A DNA stretch of 64,000 nt from contig JAFEDS010000018.1 in assembly GCA_018241505.1 (NCBI GenBank), positions 84,541 to 148,540 on the forward strand. Reading direction: 5' to 3'. The stretch comes from Pseudomonadota bacterium (GTDB taxonomy: Bacteria; Pseudomonadota; Gammaproteobacteria; Steroidobacterales; Steroidobacteraceae). The translations under genes and the position numbers were made by a program. Below, piece after piece: positions 33,483-43,023 of the stretch (its first letter is position 1; each line of letters begins with the position of its first letter). The notes below the pieces were generated by a model that did no database searches, was not told where the DNA came from, and was given only the letters and a program-made list of their open reading frames with translations.

Positions 33483-36400
33483 CTATCCCATGCTGACGCC
33501 CAACACATTACCGCTCGCCTTCATTGCCCGCTCAAATGCGGCGCGGTCAACCAACGCCGCGCCGCGCCGATGCGGGTTCGGCTCGGTGTCGAAAGACAGC
33601 GCGGTGCCGTTCAAGCTGATGGCCGTCACGCCACAGCCGTTCCCCTTGATCTGGTAATTCAACTCAACAGGCTGTCCGAGCAGGGTTGACTCGACCTTCA
33701 GCCCGTTCAGCGTTGCCGGTATCACCGGATCGACGCGGATGTGGCGCGCTTCCGGGCTGACTCCCAGAAAGCGCCGCATGATCAGTCCCAACGCAATACC
33801 CGCGCCGCTCGAATACACCCGCCAGCCGCCGTCGAGTGCAATCGAGCCACGGCTGATGCGCTGGTATTCCTCGCTCGCCTGGTATCGATCCTCGAACGCC
33901 GCATCGGAGCTGGAGTAGTAGCAGTTGGCCTGCCGCAAAGTCGCCTTGGGCACAATTGAGCGGATGCCGATCGGGTTGGCCTGACACAGGGCGTGGAGGA
34001 ATGCATCCGCGTTTCCGACATGCGCGAGTGCCTGTGCATAACGCAAATGCGCATGCATGTACATCAAGCCGATCTCGCGACCGAAGAACGTTGCAGTCTC
34101 CGCGCGCTGGAACAACTGTTGCAATCCGCCGTGGTAGGTCATGGGCCGATCAAACAGTCGGACACCGTCCGGAGTGCTCAGGTGCTGATCGATGAGTTTC
34201 AGGTGTTCGCGCGACTGCTCCGGCGTCAGCAGGTCTTCCAGGATGGCGTGAATCATCGCCAGCGAGCTGTAGTGGACGCCGGTAGTCTGATCGCTCGGAT
34301 GCAGCAGGTAGCGAGGATGCTTGCTGTCATTGAAAAGTGCGTAGCCGGTCAACACGCCGTCGACCACCAACAAGCGCTGAAAGTCGGCTTTGATGGTTTG
34401 CGCCCACTTCTCGAAGCGCTCCGCAACGGCCGCGCGCCCCATAGTGCGCAACACTTCGGCAAGTGACACCAGCGCCTGGAAATGCAGTGTCACGGTCCAG
34501 GCGCTGCACATCCGCTCGCGCATGGCCGGATCCGCCGGCTGCAGCGAGTCATTCCAGTCGCCGTGGCCATAGGCCGCCAGCGCGGTTCCCGGGATGACGC
34601 GCTTTTCGATGACGGCCAGGGCCCGCTCGATGTGCTCCCACACGGTGACGGGCGCGCCATTGAAGAAGGGCACCTTCTCATCCAACAGGGCGGCATCGCC
34701 CGACGCGGTGAGGTATTGGGCGAGGACCACCAGCGGCCAGAAAACAATGTCGCCGTGCGAGTCGCCCGCCCGGATGCCGCGCTCGCGGTCGAAGAACATC
34801 CACCATTGTGGCCAGTCGCCGTCCGGGTTCTGGTTGGCCAACACCCGGATCAACAGGTCGCGAACCGCGTCCACACGCCCAAGGGCGAGCAGCAATTCAA
34901 CCGGTCCCTGGCAGACATCGCGCGTGCCCCAGCCGCCGCCGGAGAACTGCTCCAGGCCGCGGGGCGAAAGATAGTGAATGAAGGCGTTCTGAGCGAACCA
35001 GGGGACAATGTCCGCCAGCCGGCTCAATACCTCCTGCTGAACGGGGGCCTGGAAGCGAAGGTGCGGTGACAGGTCTTCGGCCCGGGCAGCCAGCAGCGGC
35101 TCGGGAGTTGCAGTGATGCCCAGTCCGCCCTGGATCAGCAGTCCAACCCGGGTCGCCGCGACGGTCGTGATGCATACAAACGGTTGCCTGCGCGACTGCC
35201 CGTCCGCGAACAACATTTCATCGCCACCCACACGCTCAAACTCGGTGCCTGCCGCGGCCGCGATCGTGAAGCTGCCCTTGGGAAAGCGGCGGCCGAGATC
35301 GGTGTCGGCGGCCGGTGAAATGACGACCTTCGCGCCGGTTCGCTGCCACAGCGCGCTGCCCGGAGCGCTGCCGTCATCGTCATTCAAGGACACGTGACTG
35401 GAAATGAGAAACCGCGTCGGATGGCCTGATTTCACCTCAATCGACAGCGTCAATTCATGCGGATCGCTCTTCGCCTGGGACACAACGTGGATGGCACCCC
35501 TGGCATGCTGATAGATCCAGCGGCAGCGGTTGGGGGAGATTTCGAATGCGGAAGGGATCTGGAGCAATTGCCACTCACCGCCAACATCCACGAACACCCG
35601 CTGTCCGTGAGAGCGGAACAGTCCGAGATAGGTGTGCACCGTCGACAGGAAGCGATTGATGCTGACGTGGCCTTCAGTCACCATCGAATGAAACACGCCG
35701 CTCATCCAGGCGGTGGAGGTCAGGGCCGTTTCATCCGGCGTCGCGTTACGGCCTGTGCGCAAGATATGGCCGTGCGGCCGCAAAACCCGGAGCTCTTTCG
35801 CCCTCAACACAACATGGCTGTCCTGGCCATGGAAAAAAGACACGCGCGTGCCCTGTTCGTCGACCTCGATGTGGCGCCACTGGGAACCAAACAGGTCGCG
35901 CAATTCTTCGGGACTCAGGTCCAGCGCTTTGAATAGCGGGGCGGAACTGAACAGTGTCTTCGCGTGCGGCGCCTCTTTGCCGGCGCGGACGAGTGTTGGC
36001 GGCTTCGCCTCCGGCAGATTGAATGCCGCGTTCGCCACTTGCACGTCCTCGGCAGACGTGGCGCCCGGATGATCGGCGACGTAGACGCCAAAGAATCCCG
36101 AGATCGCAGTCGCGTGCGGCGCGAGCTCGATGGGCATATCTCGCAGCACGACCATCGAATGTTCATGTTGCAGGCGGCGATTTGGCAAGTCGCCGGATAG
36201 GCCGATGGGCGTTTCATCCGAGCGGCGCGTGAGGCCGTGAAATTGCAGCGCGTCGGTGGCAAATGAAGCCGCCGCCCGCAGGCAGCCGATCAGGCTCCAG
36301 GGGTGCTTGCCGTCGGCTGCCTGATTCTGGCGGGAGGCGATTCCGACACCGTGACCTGGCAATTGCAGCGGGGTGTGATCGATGTATTGACTCACGTAGA

Positions 36401-36842
36401 ACTCGTTGAGCCGGATGCCCCCGTAGGAGGCCAAAGCAACATCCTGCGCGTAGGTAACATCGAGCGTCACCGGCTCATCGCGTGCATTTTCCAGGCGGAC
36501 ATGCCAGAACCAGGCAGGCGAGCTGTGCGCCAGGATGAGTGCCAGAGTGTAGTTGACCCCCTGCCAGGACCCGGTGCCCACCAGCATTCCGCTGGCGGGG
36601 TCGATGTGGAAGGTGGTCGGACTGGCGGGGCCGAGCAGCGCGGTCCATGTGACGGCCGGGCCATTCGTGCGCCGCAGGTACAGGTTGGTGGGGCCCCCAT
36701 CGAGCTCGTTGCCCACGAACAGGGGCAGGCAGATGGACTCGCAATCAAAGCGCCGCACCGACCCATTTGCGTTGATTTCAGCGCGCAAACCGGAGCGGCT
36801 GCTCAGGCGCATGAAGGTCTCACCGGCGGAAGCTTCAGCCAT
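33483..36842 (-). CDS. GH94 phosphorylase, 1,2-beta-oligoglucan phosphorylase-like
   Basis: About 1119 residues. The N-terminal half is a beta-sandwich (LRAEINANGSVRRFD onward) and the C-terminal (alpha/alpha)6 barrel carries GGWGTRDVCQGPVELL and GHGDWNDSLQPAD, whose Asp near residue 760 is the catalytic acid of GH94. Length and layout fit the single-chain 1,2-beta-oligoglucan phosphorylases, which release glucose 1-phosphate, better than the much longer cyclic beta-1,2-glucan synthases. No signal peptide is evident, so it should act in the cytosol. ATG 36842 is chosen with AAGGA 10 bases upstream; ATG at residue 11 (MRLSSRSG) is an alternative. Confidence 0.82.
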   Translation of the reverse strand: MAEASAGETFMRLSSRSGLRAEINANGSVRRFDCESICLPLFVGNELDGGPTNLYLRRTNGPAVTWTALLGPASPTTFHIDPASGMLVGTGSWQGVNYTLALILAHSSPAWFWHVRLENARDEPVTLDVTYAQDVALASYGGIRLNEFYVSQYIDHTPLQLPGHGVGIASRQNQAADGKHPWSLIGCLRAAASFATDALQFHGLTRRSDETPIGLSGDLPNRRLQHEHSMVVLRDMPIELAPHATAISGFFGVYVADHPGATSAEDVQVANAAFNLPEAKPPTLVRAGKEAPHAKTLFSSAPLFKALDLSPEELRDLFGSQWRHIEVDEQGTRVSFFHGQDSHVVLRAKELRVLRPHGHILRTGRNATPDETALTSTAWMSGVFHSMVTEGHVSINRFLSTVHTYLGLFRSHGQRVFVDVGGEWQLLQIPSAFEISPNRCRWIYQHARGAIHVVSQAKSDPHELTLSIEVKSGHPTRFLISSHVSLNDDDGSAPGSALWQRTGAKVVISPAADTDLGRRFPKGSFTIAAAAGTEFERVGGDEMLFADGQSRRQPFVCITTVAATRVGLLIQGGLGITATPEPLLAARAEDLSPHLRFQAPVQQEVLSRLADIVPWFAQNAFIHYLSPRGLEQFSGGGWGTRDVCQGPVELLLALGRVDAVRDLLIRVLANQNPDGDWPQWWMFFDRERGIRAGDSHGDIVFWPLVVLAQYLTASGDAALLDEKVPFFNGAPVTVWEHIERALAVIEKRVIPGTALAAYGHGDWNDSLQPADPAMRERMCSAWTVTLHFQALVSLAEVLRTMGRAAVAERFEKWAQTIKADFQRLLVVDGVLTGYALFNDSKHPRYLLHPSDQTTGVHYSSLAMIHAILEDLLTPEQSREHLKLIDQHLSTPDGVRLFDRPMTYHGGLQQLFQRAETATFFGREIGLMYMHAHLRYAQALAHVGNADAFLHALCQANPIGIRSIVPKATLRQANCYYSSSDAAFEDRYQASEEYQRISRGSIALDGGWRVYSSGAGIALGLIMRRFLGVSPEARHIRVDPVIPATLNGLKVESTLLGQPVELNYQIKGNGCGVTAISLNGTALSFDTEPNPHRRGAALVDRAAFERAMKASGNVLGVSMG

Positions 36843-36930
36843 GGGAAAAATGTCCTTGCAGTCTGCGGTGCAGCGCGCACCGCTCAATCAGGCCGCGAGT
36901 TTGAGCGCAAACGACACGCGCGGGCAACCG

Positions 36931-37992
36931 TTAAGAGCACCGGGAGCGCGGCAGCTCGGCGAGATACCGGGTGATGATCGGAGCGAGGAAGATCACTGCT
37001 ACGAGCCGAGTCGTCTGCATGGCCATCACGAAGGGAACATCCACCTTGCTCGAGGCGGCAATAATGGCTACGGAGTCGGCGCCGCCGGGACTCGTGGCGA
37101 GGTATGCGGTCAGCGGATCCACGCCCGCGGTCACGACCAACACAGCGGCCAGGACACCGCATAGGAGAATCAGGGTCACCATGCACGCCAGCACACGAGG
37201 GAAGGCTCGGGCTACATGAACGAGCAGCGAGCGCGTGAAGCGCAACCCGATGCTCCAGCCGATGAGCGCATAGCTGAGGAGCAGCAGCCAGGGCGGAAGC
37301 TCGATGCTCATCAGTCCCAGGTGACTCAGAAGCAGGCCGGCGACGAGCGGCAAGAGGAAACCGCCGGAACGGATGTTGAGTTTGTGTGCCAGCAGGGGTC
37401 CCAGGATCGCAAGTGCCAGCGTTTCAGCCAGCGGCCACGCGGCCACAGGCGGGAACCAATCAATGTCGGCCGTGGCGTGCGCAAGATTGAGATTCCAGAG
37501 GCGTGCCACCACGGAAGCACCGGCGGCTACCACTGCAACACGCAGGTACTGCATGAAGGCCACGAGACGGGCATCCGCTCCATGTGCTTCCGCCATGACA
37601 ATCATTGCGGTCGCGGCTCCGGGGCTCGAGCCCCATAACACGGCGGTGCCGGGCAGCACATGCACGCGGGTCAACAGCCAGCCGAGAAACGTGCTCACCG
37701 CAATCACCGCCAACACACCAAACACGAAGATCGGCCAGCGGCTGAGCAGCTCACCGGCAATGGACAGCGGCGCCATTTTGGCGATCATGCAGCCGATCAG
37801 TCCCTGCGCCAGCAGGAACGCCCAGTTCGGCACCCGTGCCTCTCCGCCGGCGGCGGCGATGGCAATGCCTGCCAACATGGGACCCAACAGGAGGGCTGCG
37901 GGAATTCGCAATGCCTGCAGCGCGGCGCCGAGGGCGGCCGAGGCAATGAGAAGGGCAATCCACTGTGCCGCTGGAGTGGCGCGTCGTCTCAC
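36931..37992 (-). CDS. AbrB-family membrane protein (duplicated AbrB domain)
   Basis: A 353-residue membrane protein with about ten helices in two related halves. Each half has the motif set of the Gneg_AbrB_dup family, e.g. VLWGSSPGAATAMIVMA and LATSPGGADSVAIIA. The family is sometimes labelled ammonia monooxygenase, but it looks like a transporter; the substrate is unknown. Start GTG 37992 overlaps the folK stop as GTGA, so it is translated with folK. Confidence 0.85.
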   Translation of the reverse strand: MRRRATPAAQWIALLIASAALGAALQALRIPAALLLGPMLAGIAIAAAGGEARVPNWAFLLAQGLIGCMIAKMAPLSIAGELLSRWPIFVFGVLAVIAVSTFLGWLLTRVHVLPGTAVLWGSSPGAATAMIVMAEAHGADARLVAFMQYLRVAVVAAGASVVARLWNLNLAHATADIDWFPPVAAWPLAETLALAILGPLLAHKLNIRSGGFLLPLVAGLLLSHLGLMSIELPPWLLLLSYALIGWSIGLRFTRSLLVHVARAFPRVLACMVTLILLCGVLAAVLVVTAGVDPLTAYLATSPGGADSVAIIAASSKVDVPFVMAMQTTRLVAVIFLAPIITRYLAELPRSRCS

Positions 37993-38417
37993 CGAACCGC
38001 CGCCAGCTCGGGGGCGATTTCGGCCAGGGGAAGTCGTACGAAATCCCGCTCCTGGTAGTGCGGATGCGGGATCTTCAGCTCCGGCAGGTCCACGACTCGC
38101 GTGCCGTACAGAATGATGTCGAAGTCAATCAACCTGGGCCCCCAGCGATAGCTCGGTACCCGACCCAACCTCTGTTCCAGCTCCTTCAAGGCATGCAGCA
38201 GGGGAACTGGTTCCAACTGGGTACGGATCTCCACGACGGCGTTGAGGAAGGGCGGTTGGTCGGTGACACCCCACGGCGCGGAGCGCATGAAGGAAGACAC
38301 TCGAACGACCTCTGTATCCGGCAATTGCCGGATTGCCTCGACCGCCTCGTGGAGGTTCTGGTCGAGATCGGCGCCGAGATTGGTGCCCAAGCCAATAAAA
38401 ACGCGCTCGTGGCTCAC
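37989..38417 (-). CDS. folK: 6-hydroxymethyl-7,8-dihydropterin pyrophosphokinase
   Basis: About 142 residues starting VSHERVFIGLGTNLGADLDQNL. HPPK signatures are SSFMRSAPWGVTDQPPFLNAVVEI and RWGPRLIDFDIILYG, where the Asp pair binds the two Mg ions. It transfers pyrophosphate from ATP to the pterin in folate synthesis. Start GTG 38417 is chosen because homology begins there; the longer in-frame reading overlaps the GGDEF gene and adds nothing recognisable. Confidence 0.9.
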   Translation of the reverse strand: MSHERVFIGLGTNLGADLDQNLHEAVEAIRQLPDTEVVRVSSFMRSAPWGVTDQPPFLNAVVEIRTQLEPVPLLHALKELEQRLGRVPSYRWGPRLIDFDIILYGTRVVDLPELKIPHPHYQERDFVRLPLAEIAPELAAVR

Positions 38418-38454
38418 GGCCCCATATCCATTGCATTCATACGTCCCTATGATA

Positions 38455-41400
38455 TCAAGCGCGCTTCTCGCCGCCCACGCCGCTCGCTGCTGCGGCCACC
38501 ATCGCGCGCAACTTGACGGTGTACCCGTACCAGCTCCACATGTTGCGACCACTGCGCTTGGCGTCATAAAGAGCCGTATCCGCGGCCTTGTAGAGCTCGT
38601 CCATGGTGGAGCCCTGATGTGGACACTGTGCCGAGCCGATACTGCCCGTGACGCGCATGATGCAGTCCTTGAACGTCACAGGCTCTGCGACACTTGCGAG
38701 AATCCGCTTGCAGACCTGTTCCACCGCTGCCTGTTCGCTGGTCTGTGCCAGGATCACCGCGAATTCGTCGCCGCCCAGGCGTGCAACCTGGTCCGCTTCG
38801 CGTACGGCTTGTTTCAAGCGGCGTGAAACCTCGACCAGCAACGCATCGCCCGCGTCGTGGCCCAGGGTGTCGTTGATCTTCTTGAAGCCATCCAGATCCA
38901 CGAGCAGCAAGGTGAAGGCAGGTCCATCGCGCTTGGCCAGCGCCACGCTGTGCTTGAGATCGTCCTCAAACAAGCGCCGGTTGGGCAAGCCGGTCAGCGC
39001 ATCGTTGTAGGCAATCTGCTCGAGCCGCTGTTGACTGTCGCGCAACTCGTTGCTGCGCTTCTCCAACTCAGCGGTACGCTCATTCACGAGCGCCTGCAGC
39101 TCGCGCTGCCGTTGCCGCAGGTACAGGGTACGCACCTGGACCAACAGGGACACGAGCACCAATCCAACCAGAACGACCGCGGTCTTGAAGCCAAATGTCT
39201 GATACCAGGTGGCCGGTACCACCACCGGGATCCGCAACGGCGCCGACCAGCGGCCATCGCGGTTGGAGCCGCGCAATTCCAATGTATATTCGCCGGGAGC
39301 CAGATTGGTGTAGCTCGCGAGACGGACGCTGGGGTCGGTGGCGATCCAGTCCGGATCGAAGCCGAGCAGGCGGTAGGCGTAGCGGTTGTGCTCGGGCGAT
39401 GAATAATCCAGAGCGGCAAATTCGACTTTGAGGCTGCGTTTGTCCGCCGAAGTCTCGACGCTGGTGACTACGACGGGCGGGCGGTAGGTCCAGGCCGTGA
39501 TGTGCTCAGGTCGTACGATGGTCAGGCCGCCGTTGGCACCAAACACGATTTCGCCGCTGCTCGTGACGACACCCGAGTCCGTCCAGAACGTCCGCATGGC
39601 CACGCCCTGCGGTCGCTGCAATACCTGGATGGTGAAGTCATCACCGTTGATGACCGCCAGGCCGTTGTCCGTGCTGGCCCAGATGTTGCCCCGGGAGTCC
39701 TCGAGCAGCTTGTCGACGCCGAGGTGCGGCAAACCTTCGCGCAGGCCCAGCCGCCTGAACCGCCAGTGTCCCGAGCGATCCCGGCTCTCGAGTACCTGCA
39801 CGCCGCTGCCGAAGGAGGCCACCCAGAACCGACCGCGATGGTCGACGAGGGTGGCGGCCACGAAGCCATCCAACAACTGGGTCGGATCGGCCGAATTGGC
39901 CGGTACCCGCTCGATTTCACCGCTTGTGACATCCACTTTTGCGAGACCGCTGCGCGTTCCCACCCACAGCGTCGTACCGGCTACGCGGTTGAGGGTGGTG
40001 ATGCGGGCATCCCCGAGCTTGTCGGCGCTGATGTGATTCAGGATCACAGGGTGGGCGGGCGTATGCAGATCGACCTTCCACAGCCCGTCCTGGTCGCCAC
40101 CCACCCACAGAATACCGGCGTCGTAGCTCAGGGCCCGGATGCCGGCCGTCGGGCTTCTGCCCGGCAACTCCAGGCGCCTGACGGGCCTGGCATGCACATC
40201 CGTCACATACAAGCCCTGTTGAGTGGCAATGTAGACGGCATCATTCAGGCCCAACACAAACGTCTGTACCCGGCCCTTGGGCAGGGCTGTGTCCGGATGC
40301 GTCGGGTCGGTCAGCAACTGGGCGACCCGGCCGAGCATCGGATCGATAATGTCAACACCGCCACCCACGCCGAGCCAGATGCGATGATCGGGCATCTCAT
40401 GTACGGCAAAGACCTTCTTGCCACTGATGCCGTTGGGCCGGCCGGTTCCGCCAAACAGCGTGACGACCGCTTGCTGCTGGGGATCGTGTTGGCTGATTGC
40501 GCCGATGTTGGCAGCCCAAACGAGACCGCTGCGGTCGCGATAGAGCGCATAGACGTAATCGTCACTCAGGCTCGTTGGAGTATCGGGGTAGTGATGTATG
40601 CGGCGAGTAGTTGCACTTTGCGCATCCACCGCGACGATTCCGTCGCCATCGGTGCCGAGCCAGACTTCCCCCGCGGTTGCCTCGGTGATGGCGAGGACGC
40701 TGTCCGATTGAAAAGTGGCAGGTGTCGCCGTCTCGCGCACTTCGTGCGTGACACCTGCTTCAAACAGGTAGGCACCATGGGCGTGAGTACCGATCCAGAT
40801 TCGACCCGTGCTGTCTTGATACAATCGCGTGATGGCGGGTTCGGATTCCTCCGCTTGGACGAGCGGCCAGGCGGTGAATGTGTTCGCACCTGCCGGGCGC
40901 TTCCACAGGCCGTGTCGTGTTCCTACCCACAGCGTACCTTCGCGGTCTTTGAGGACAGCTTGCGCGGCGCCATCGGGGAGGCCGTCAGCCTGCGCGGTCA
41001 GTTGTTCGGGGTGTTGGAAGTCGAGATGATCCAAGCCGCGTTCGGTACCGACCCACAAGCCGCCCTTGCTGTCATCGCAAATCGACAACACGGCCGTGCC
41101 TTTGGTCCCGGACGGTCCGGTAACTACAACGAACGAGTCTTTCGTGGCGTCATAACGAGCGAGACCGCCGGCACTGGTCCCCACCCAGAGTCGCCCGCGA
41201 ACGTCGATGTGCAGCGCGAGTATGAAACTGTCGGGAAGCGAGCCCGCAACGCGGGTGTCGGCCGCGTAGCGCCGGAAGCGATATCCGTCCCAACGGACCA
41301 GGCCGCTTTGGGTGCCCAACCAGATGAATCCAATGTTGTCCTGGACGATGGCGGTGCCGGAGCCGGCATCCGGATCGGTGTGATGAGTGAAGAGGGTATC

Positions 41401-41535
41401 GGACAGGGCCGACCATCGCGCGGGCTCAACTTCCGGCGGCGCTCCGTTGGCAACGCAGATCGCCGGCACGCTGATCAGGACTGCCAGCAGGAGCGGCAGC
41501 GCAGCTCGAAGCAGCGATGGAGACGAGATTTTCAC
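38455..41535 (-). CDS. Two-component-type propeller sensor with GGDEF diguanylate cyclase
   Basis: About 1026 residues. A signal-like N-terminus (ISSPSLLRAALPLLLAVLIS) is followed by some fourteen Reg_prop repeats (GFIWLGTQSGLVRWDG, GRLWVGTSAGGLARYD and so on) forming a two-bladed-domain periplasmic propeller to about 670. A Y_Y_Y domain (FAALDYSSPEHNRYAYRL) precedes one transmembrane helix near 790, a coiled coil, and an intact GGDEF domain (RLGGDEFAVIL near 917). It should make c-di-GMP on a periplasmic cue. No EAL domain. The start GTG 41535 lacks a clear SD and is uncertain; an ATG-like start further upstream (to 41637) would bury the signal segment. Confidence 0.9.
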   Translation of the reverse strand: MKISSPSLLRAALPLLLAVLISVPAICVANGAPPEVEPARWSALSDTLFTHHTDPDAGSGTAIVQDNIGFIWLGTQSGLVRWDGYRFRRYAADTRVAGSLPDSFILALHIDVRGRLWVGTSAGGLARYDATKDSFVVVTGPSGTKGTAVLSICDDSKGGLWVGTERGLDHLDFQHPEQLTAQADGLPDGAAQAVLKDREGTLWVGTRHGLWKRPAGANTFTAWPLVQAEESEPAITRLYQDSTGRIWIGTHAHGAYLFEAGVTHEVRETATPATFQSDSVLAITEATAGEVWLGTDGDGIVAVDAQSATTRRIHHYPDTPTSLSDDYVYALYRDRSGLVWAANIGAISQHDPQQQAVVTLFGGTGRPNGISGKKVFAVHEMPDHRIWLGVGGGVDIIDPMLGRVAQLLTDPTHPDTALPKGRVQTFVLGLNDAVYIATQQGLYVTDVHARPVRRLELPGRSPTAGIRALSYDAGILWVGGDQDGLWKVDLHTPAHPVILNHISADKLGDARITTLNRVAGTTLWVGTRSGLAKVDVTSGEIERVPANSADPTQLLDGFVAATLVDHRGRFWVASFGSGVQVLESRDRSGHWRFRRLGLREGLPHLGVDKLLEDSRGNIWASTDNGLAVINGDDFTIQVLQRPQGVAMRTFWTDSGVVTSSGEIVFGANGGLTIVRPEHITAWTYRPPVVVTSVETSADKRSLKVEFAALDYSSPEHNRYAYRLLGFDPDWIATDPSVRLASYTNLAPGEYTLELRGSNRDGRWSAPLRIPVVVPATWYQTFGFKTAVVLVGLVLVSLLVQVRTLYLRQRQRELQALVNERTAELEKRSNELRDSQQRLEQIAYNDALTGLPNRRLFEDDLKHSVALAKRDGPAFTLLLVDLDGFKKINDTLGHDAGDALLVEVSRRLKQAVREADQVARLGGDEFAVILAQTSEQAAVEQVCKRILASVAEPVTFKDCIMRVTGSIGSAQCPHQGSTMDELYKAADTALYDAKRSGRNMWSWYGYTVKLRAMVAAAASGVGGEKRA

Positions 41536-41668
41536 GTTGCATCGATACGCCGATTGAGCGCCGAAATCTGAGCCTTTAGTCGCGCTACGGGCATAAGCTC
41601 GGAATGGGTTGCCGTGGATGTGCGCTGCAGCACACAATTATTGGGACTTGGAGTGACTGAGGATCAGC

Positions 41669-42523
41669 ATGCGAATTGTGTTGTTGGCAGTGCTTCTGTG
41701 CGTCGTTTCTGCCGCCCGCGGTGGAGTACTGGCCTATGCCGCCGGAGATATCGGGGAGTGCGAAGGAAAACCCGCACAGAAGAGCGACGCGGCGCGCACC
41801 GCCAGGATGATTCCTAGCGATGCTGTTGTGTTTGTGGTGGGTGACACAGCGTACCCGCGAGCCGACCTTGCCACCTTGAACGCATGCTATACCCCGACCT
41901 GGGGGCCGTTCCTGCCACACACGTACGCGGTTCCGGGTAATCACGATTATGTGGAGGGCTCGCCGGAGGACTTCCTAAAATACTTTGGTGAGCGCACACC
42001 TCATCGCACGTGGTTTCGTGTGCTGGTGGGGGACTGGTGGGTCATCGGCCTCGACAGCAACATTACCGCGCCGCTCCTCGATGAGCAGCAGGCCTGGCTC
42101 GAGCAACAGTTGAAGGAGATCGAGGGCGACGGCCGCTGCATTGTGTCGATGTGGCATCACCCGGTGTTTTCCACGGGACTGCATCGCAAGGACGGTAAAC
42201 GCATGCTGCCCGCGTGGGCGGCTCTCGAACGCGCCGGGGCCGATCTCGTGTTGAATGGACACGAGCATTTCTACGAATCGTTCGAACGCAAGGATGCGCT
42301 CGGCAAGCGCGATCGGGCCGGCATGCGCGAGATCATCGCGGGTACCGGCGGTGCCGGCTTGTATGACCTGTCGGTGGTCCGCGGGGCAAAAACCTATGTT
42401 CGCAAACATGGGCTGTTGGAATTGCACCTGGACAAGGATCGTTATGAATATGCGTTTCGCACGGTCGGCGGCCGGACACTGGATTCCGGAGCGGCGCAGT
42501 GCCGCCGCGGCTCTCCCTTTTGA
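41669..42523 (+). CDS. Secreted metallophosphoesterase
   Basis: A 284-residue protein with a signal peptide (MRIVLLAVLLCVVSAARG). Calcineurin-like metal motifs follow in order: AAGDIGE (D-x-G variant), VVGDTAYP (GD), VPGNHDY (GNHD), MWHHPVF and NGHEHFY (GHxH type). It should be a periplasmic phosphatase or phosphodiesterase similar to purple acid phosphatase-type enzymes; substrate unknown. It is divergent from the GGDEF gene. Confidence 0.88.
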   Translation: MRIVLLAVLLCVVSAARGGVLAYAAGDIGECEGKPAQKSDAARTARMIPSDAVVFVVGDTAYPRADLATLNACYTPTWGPFLPHTYAVPGNHDYVEGSPEDFLKYFGERTPHRTWFRVLVGDWWVIGLDSNITAPLLDEQQAWLEQQLKEIEGDGRCIVSMWHHPVFSTGLHRKDGKRMLPAWAALERAGADLVLNGHEHFYESFERKDALGKRDRAGMREIIAGTGGAGLYDLSVVRGAKTYVRKHGLLELHLDKDRYEYAFRTVGGRTLDSGAAQCRRGSPF

Positions 42524-42616
42524 GCGAGTGAATTGTCATCACCCGATGAGCTTTTTTTTCCGAAATCCGCGCGTATACAGGTACTCAGCCATATATTGAA
42601 AAAGAGTCTTTGGGTC

Positions 42617-42952
42617 ATGCGAACTATTGTGCTAGCGCTCGCGCTGCTCGGCGCGGCGGGGACGGCGGCAGCCGATGTTCAGGAGAACGTTGTTGTTGTG
42701 GGCGCGGCCCAGAGCTGCACCGACCAGACCCCTGAGCAGGCTCGATGGATCGCGGACAAGGCCGCTCGCGATGGCGAATATCAGCGCGCGGGCGAGTGCT
42801 ACCTGGTGGCGGGCGAGCATTCGCTGGCAGATCAGGCTTTTGTCCGGGCCTCAGCGCAGTCGAAAGGGGACACCACCAAGCGCCTGGCCTCGAATCTGAG
42901 CGACCTGAAGGCCTCGGCCCGGCAGATGAAACAGGCTTTTCAACACCGGTAG
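42617..42952 (+). CDS. Small secreted hypothetical protein
   Basis: A 111-residue protein with a signal peptide (MRTIVLALALLGAAGTAAA) and a helical mature part containing Cys in AAQSCTDQTP and AGECYLVAGEH, which could form a disulfide. The segment around ARDGEYQRAGECYLVAGEHSLADQ resembles a single TPR-like hairpin. No family recognised. It lies 71 bp before the DUF349 gene on the same strand. Confidence 0.65.
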   Translation: MRTIVLALALLGAAGTAAADVQENVVVVGAAQSCTDQTPEQARWIADKAARDGEYQRAGECYLVAGEHSLADQAFVRASAQSKGDTTKRLASNLSDLKASARQMKQAFQHR

Positions 42953-43023
42953 CCGTAGCTCGCCCGTGAGAGAGGCGTGCCGAGTCGGTAGAATGGGCGT
43001 TCCTGAAGATCTGAAGGCCCACG

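Noticed and set aside
33993-34466. Plus-strand frames within the GH94 gene
   Set aside because: They are shadows of a clearly conserved glycosidase-family gene on the minus strand.
39502-41571. A 689-codon open frame on the plus strand
   Set aside because: It lies antisense to the propeller-GGDEF gene, whose repeats and GGDEF motif are real; the antisense protein has no recognisable domain and reflects GC-rich codon bias.
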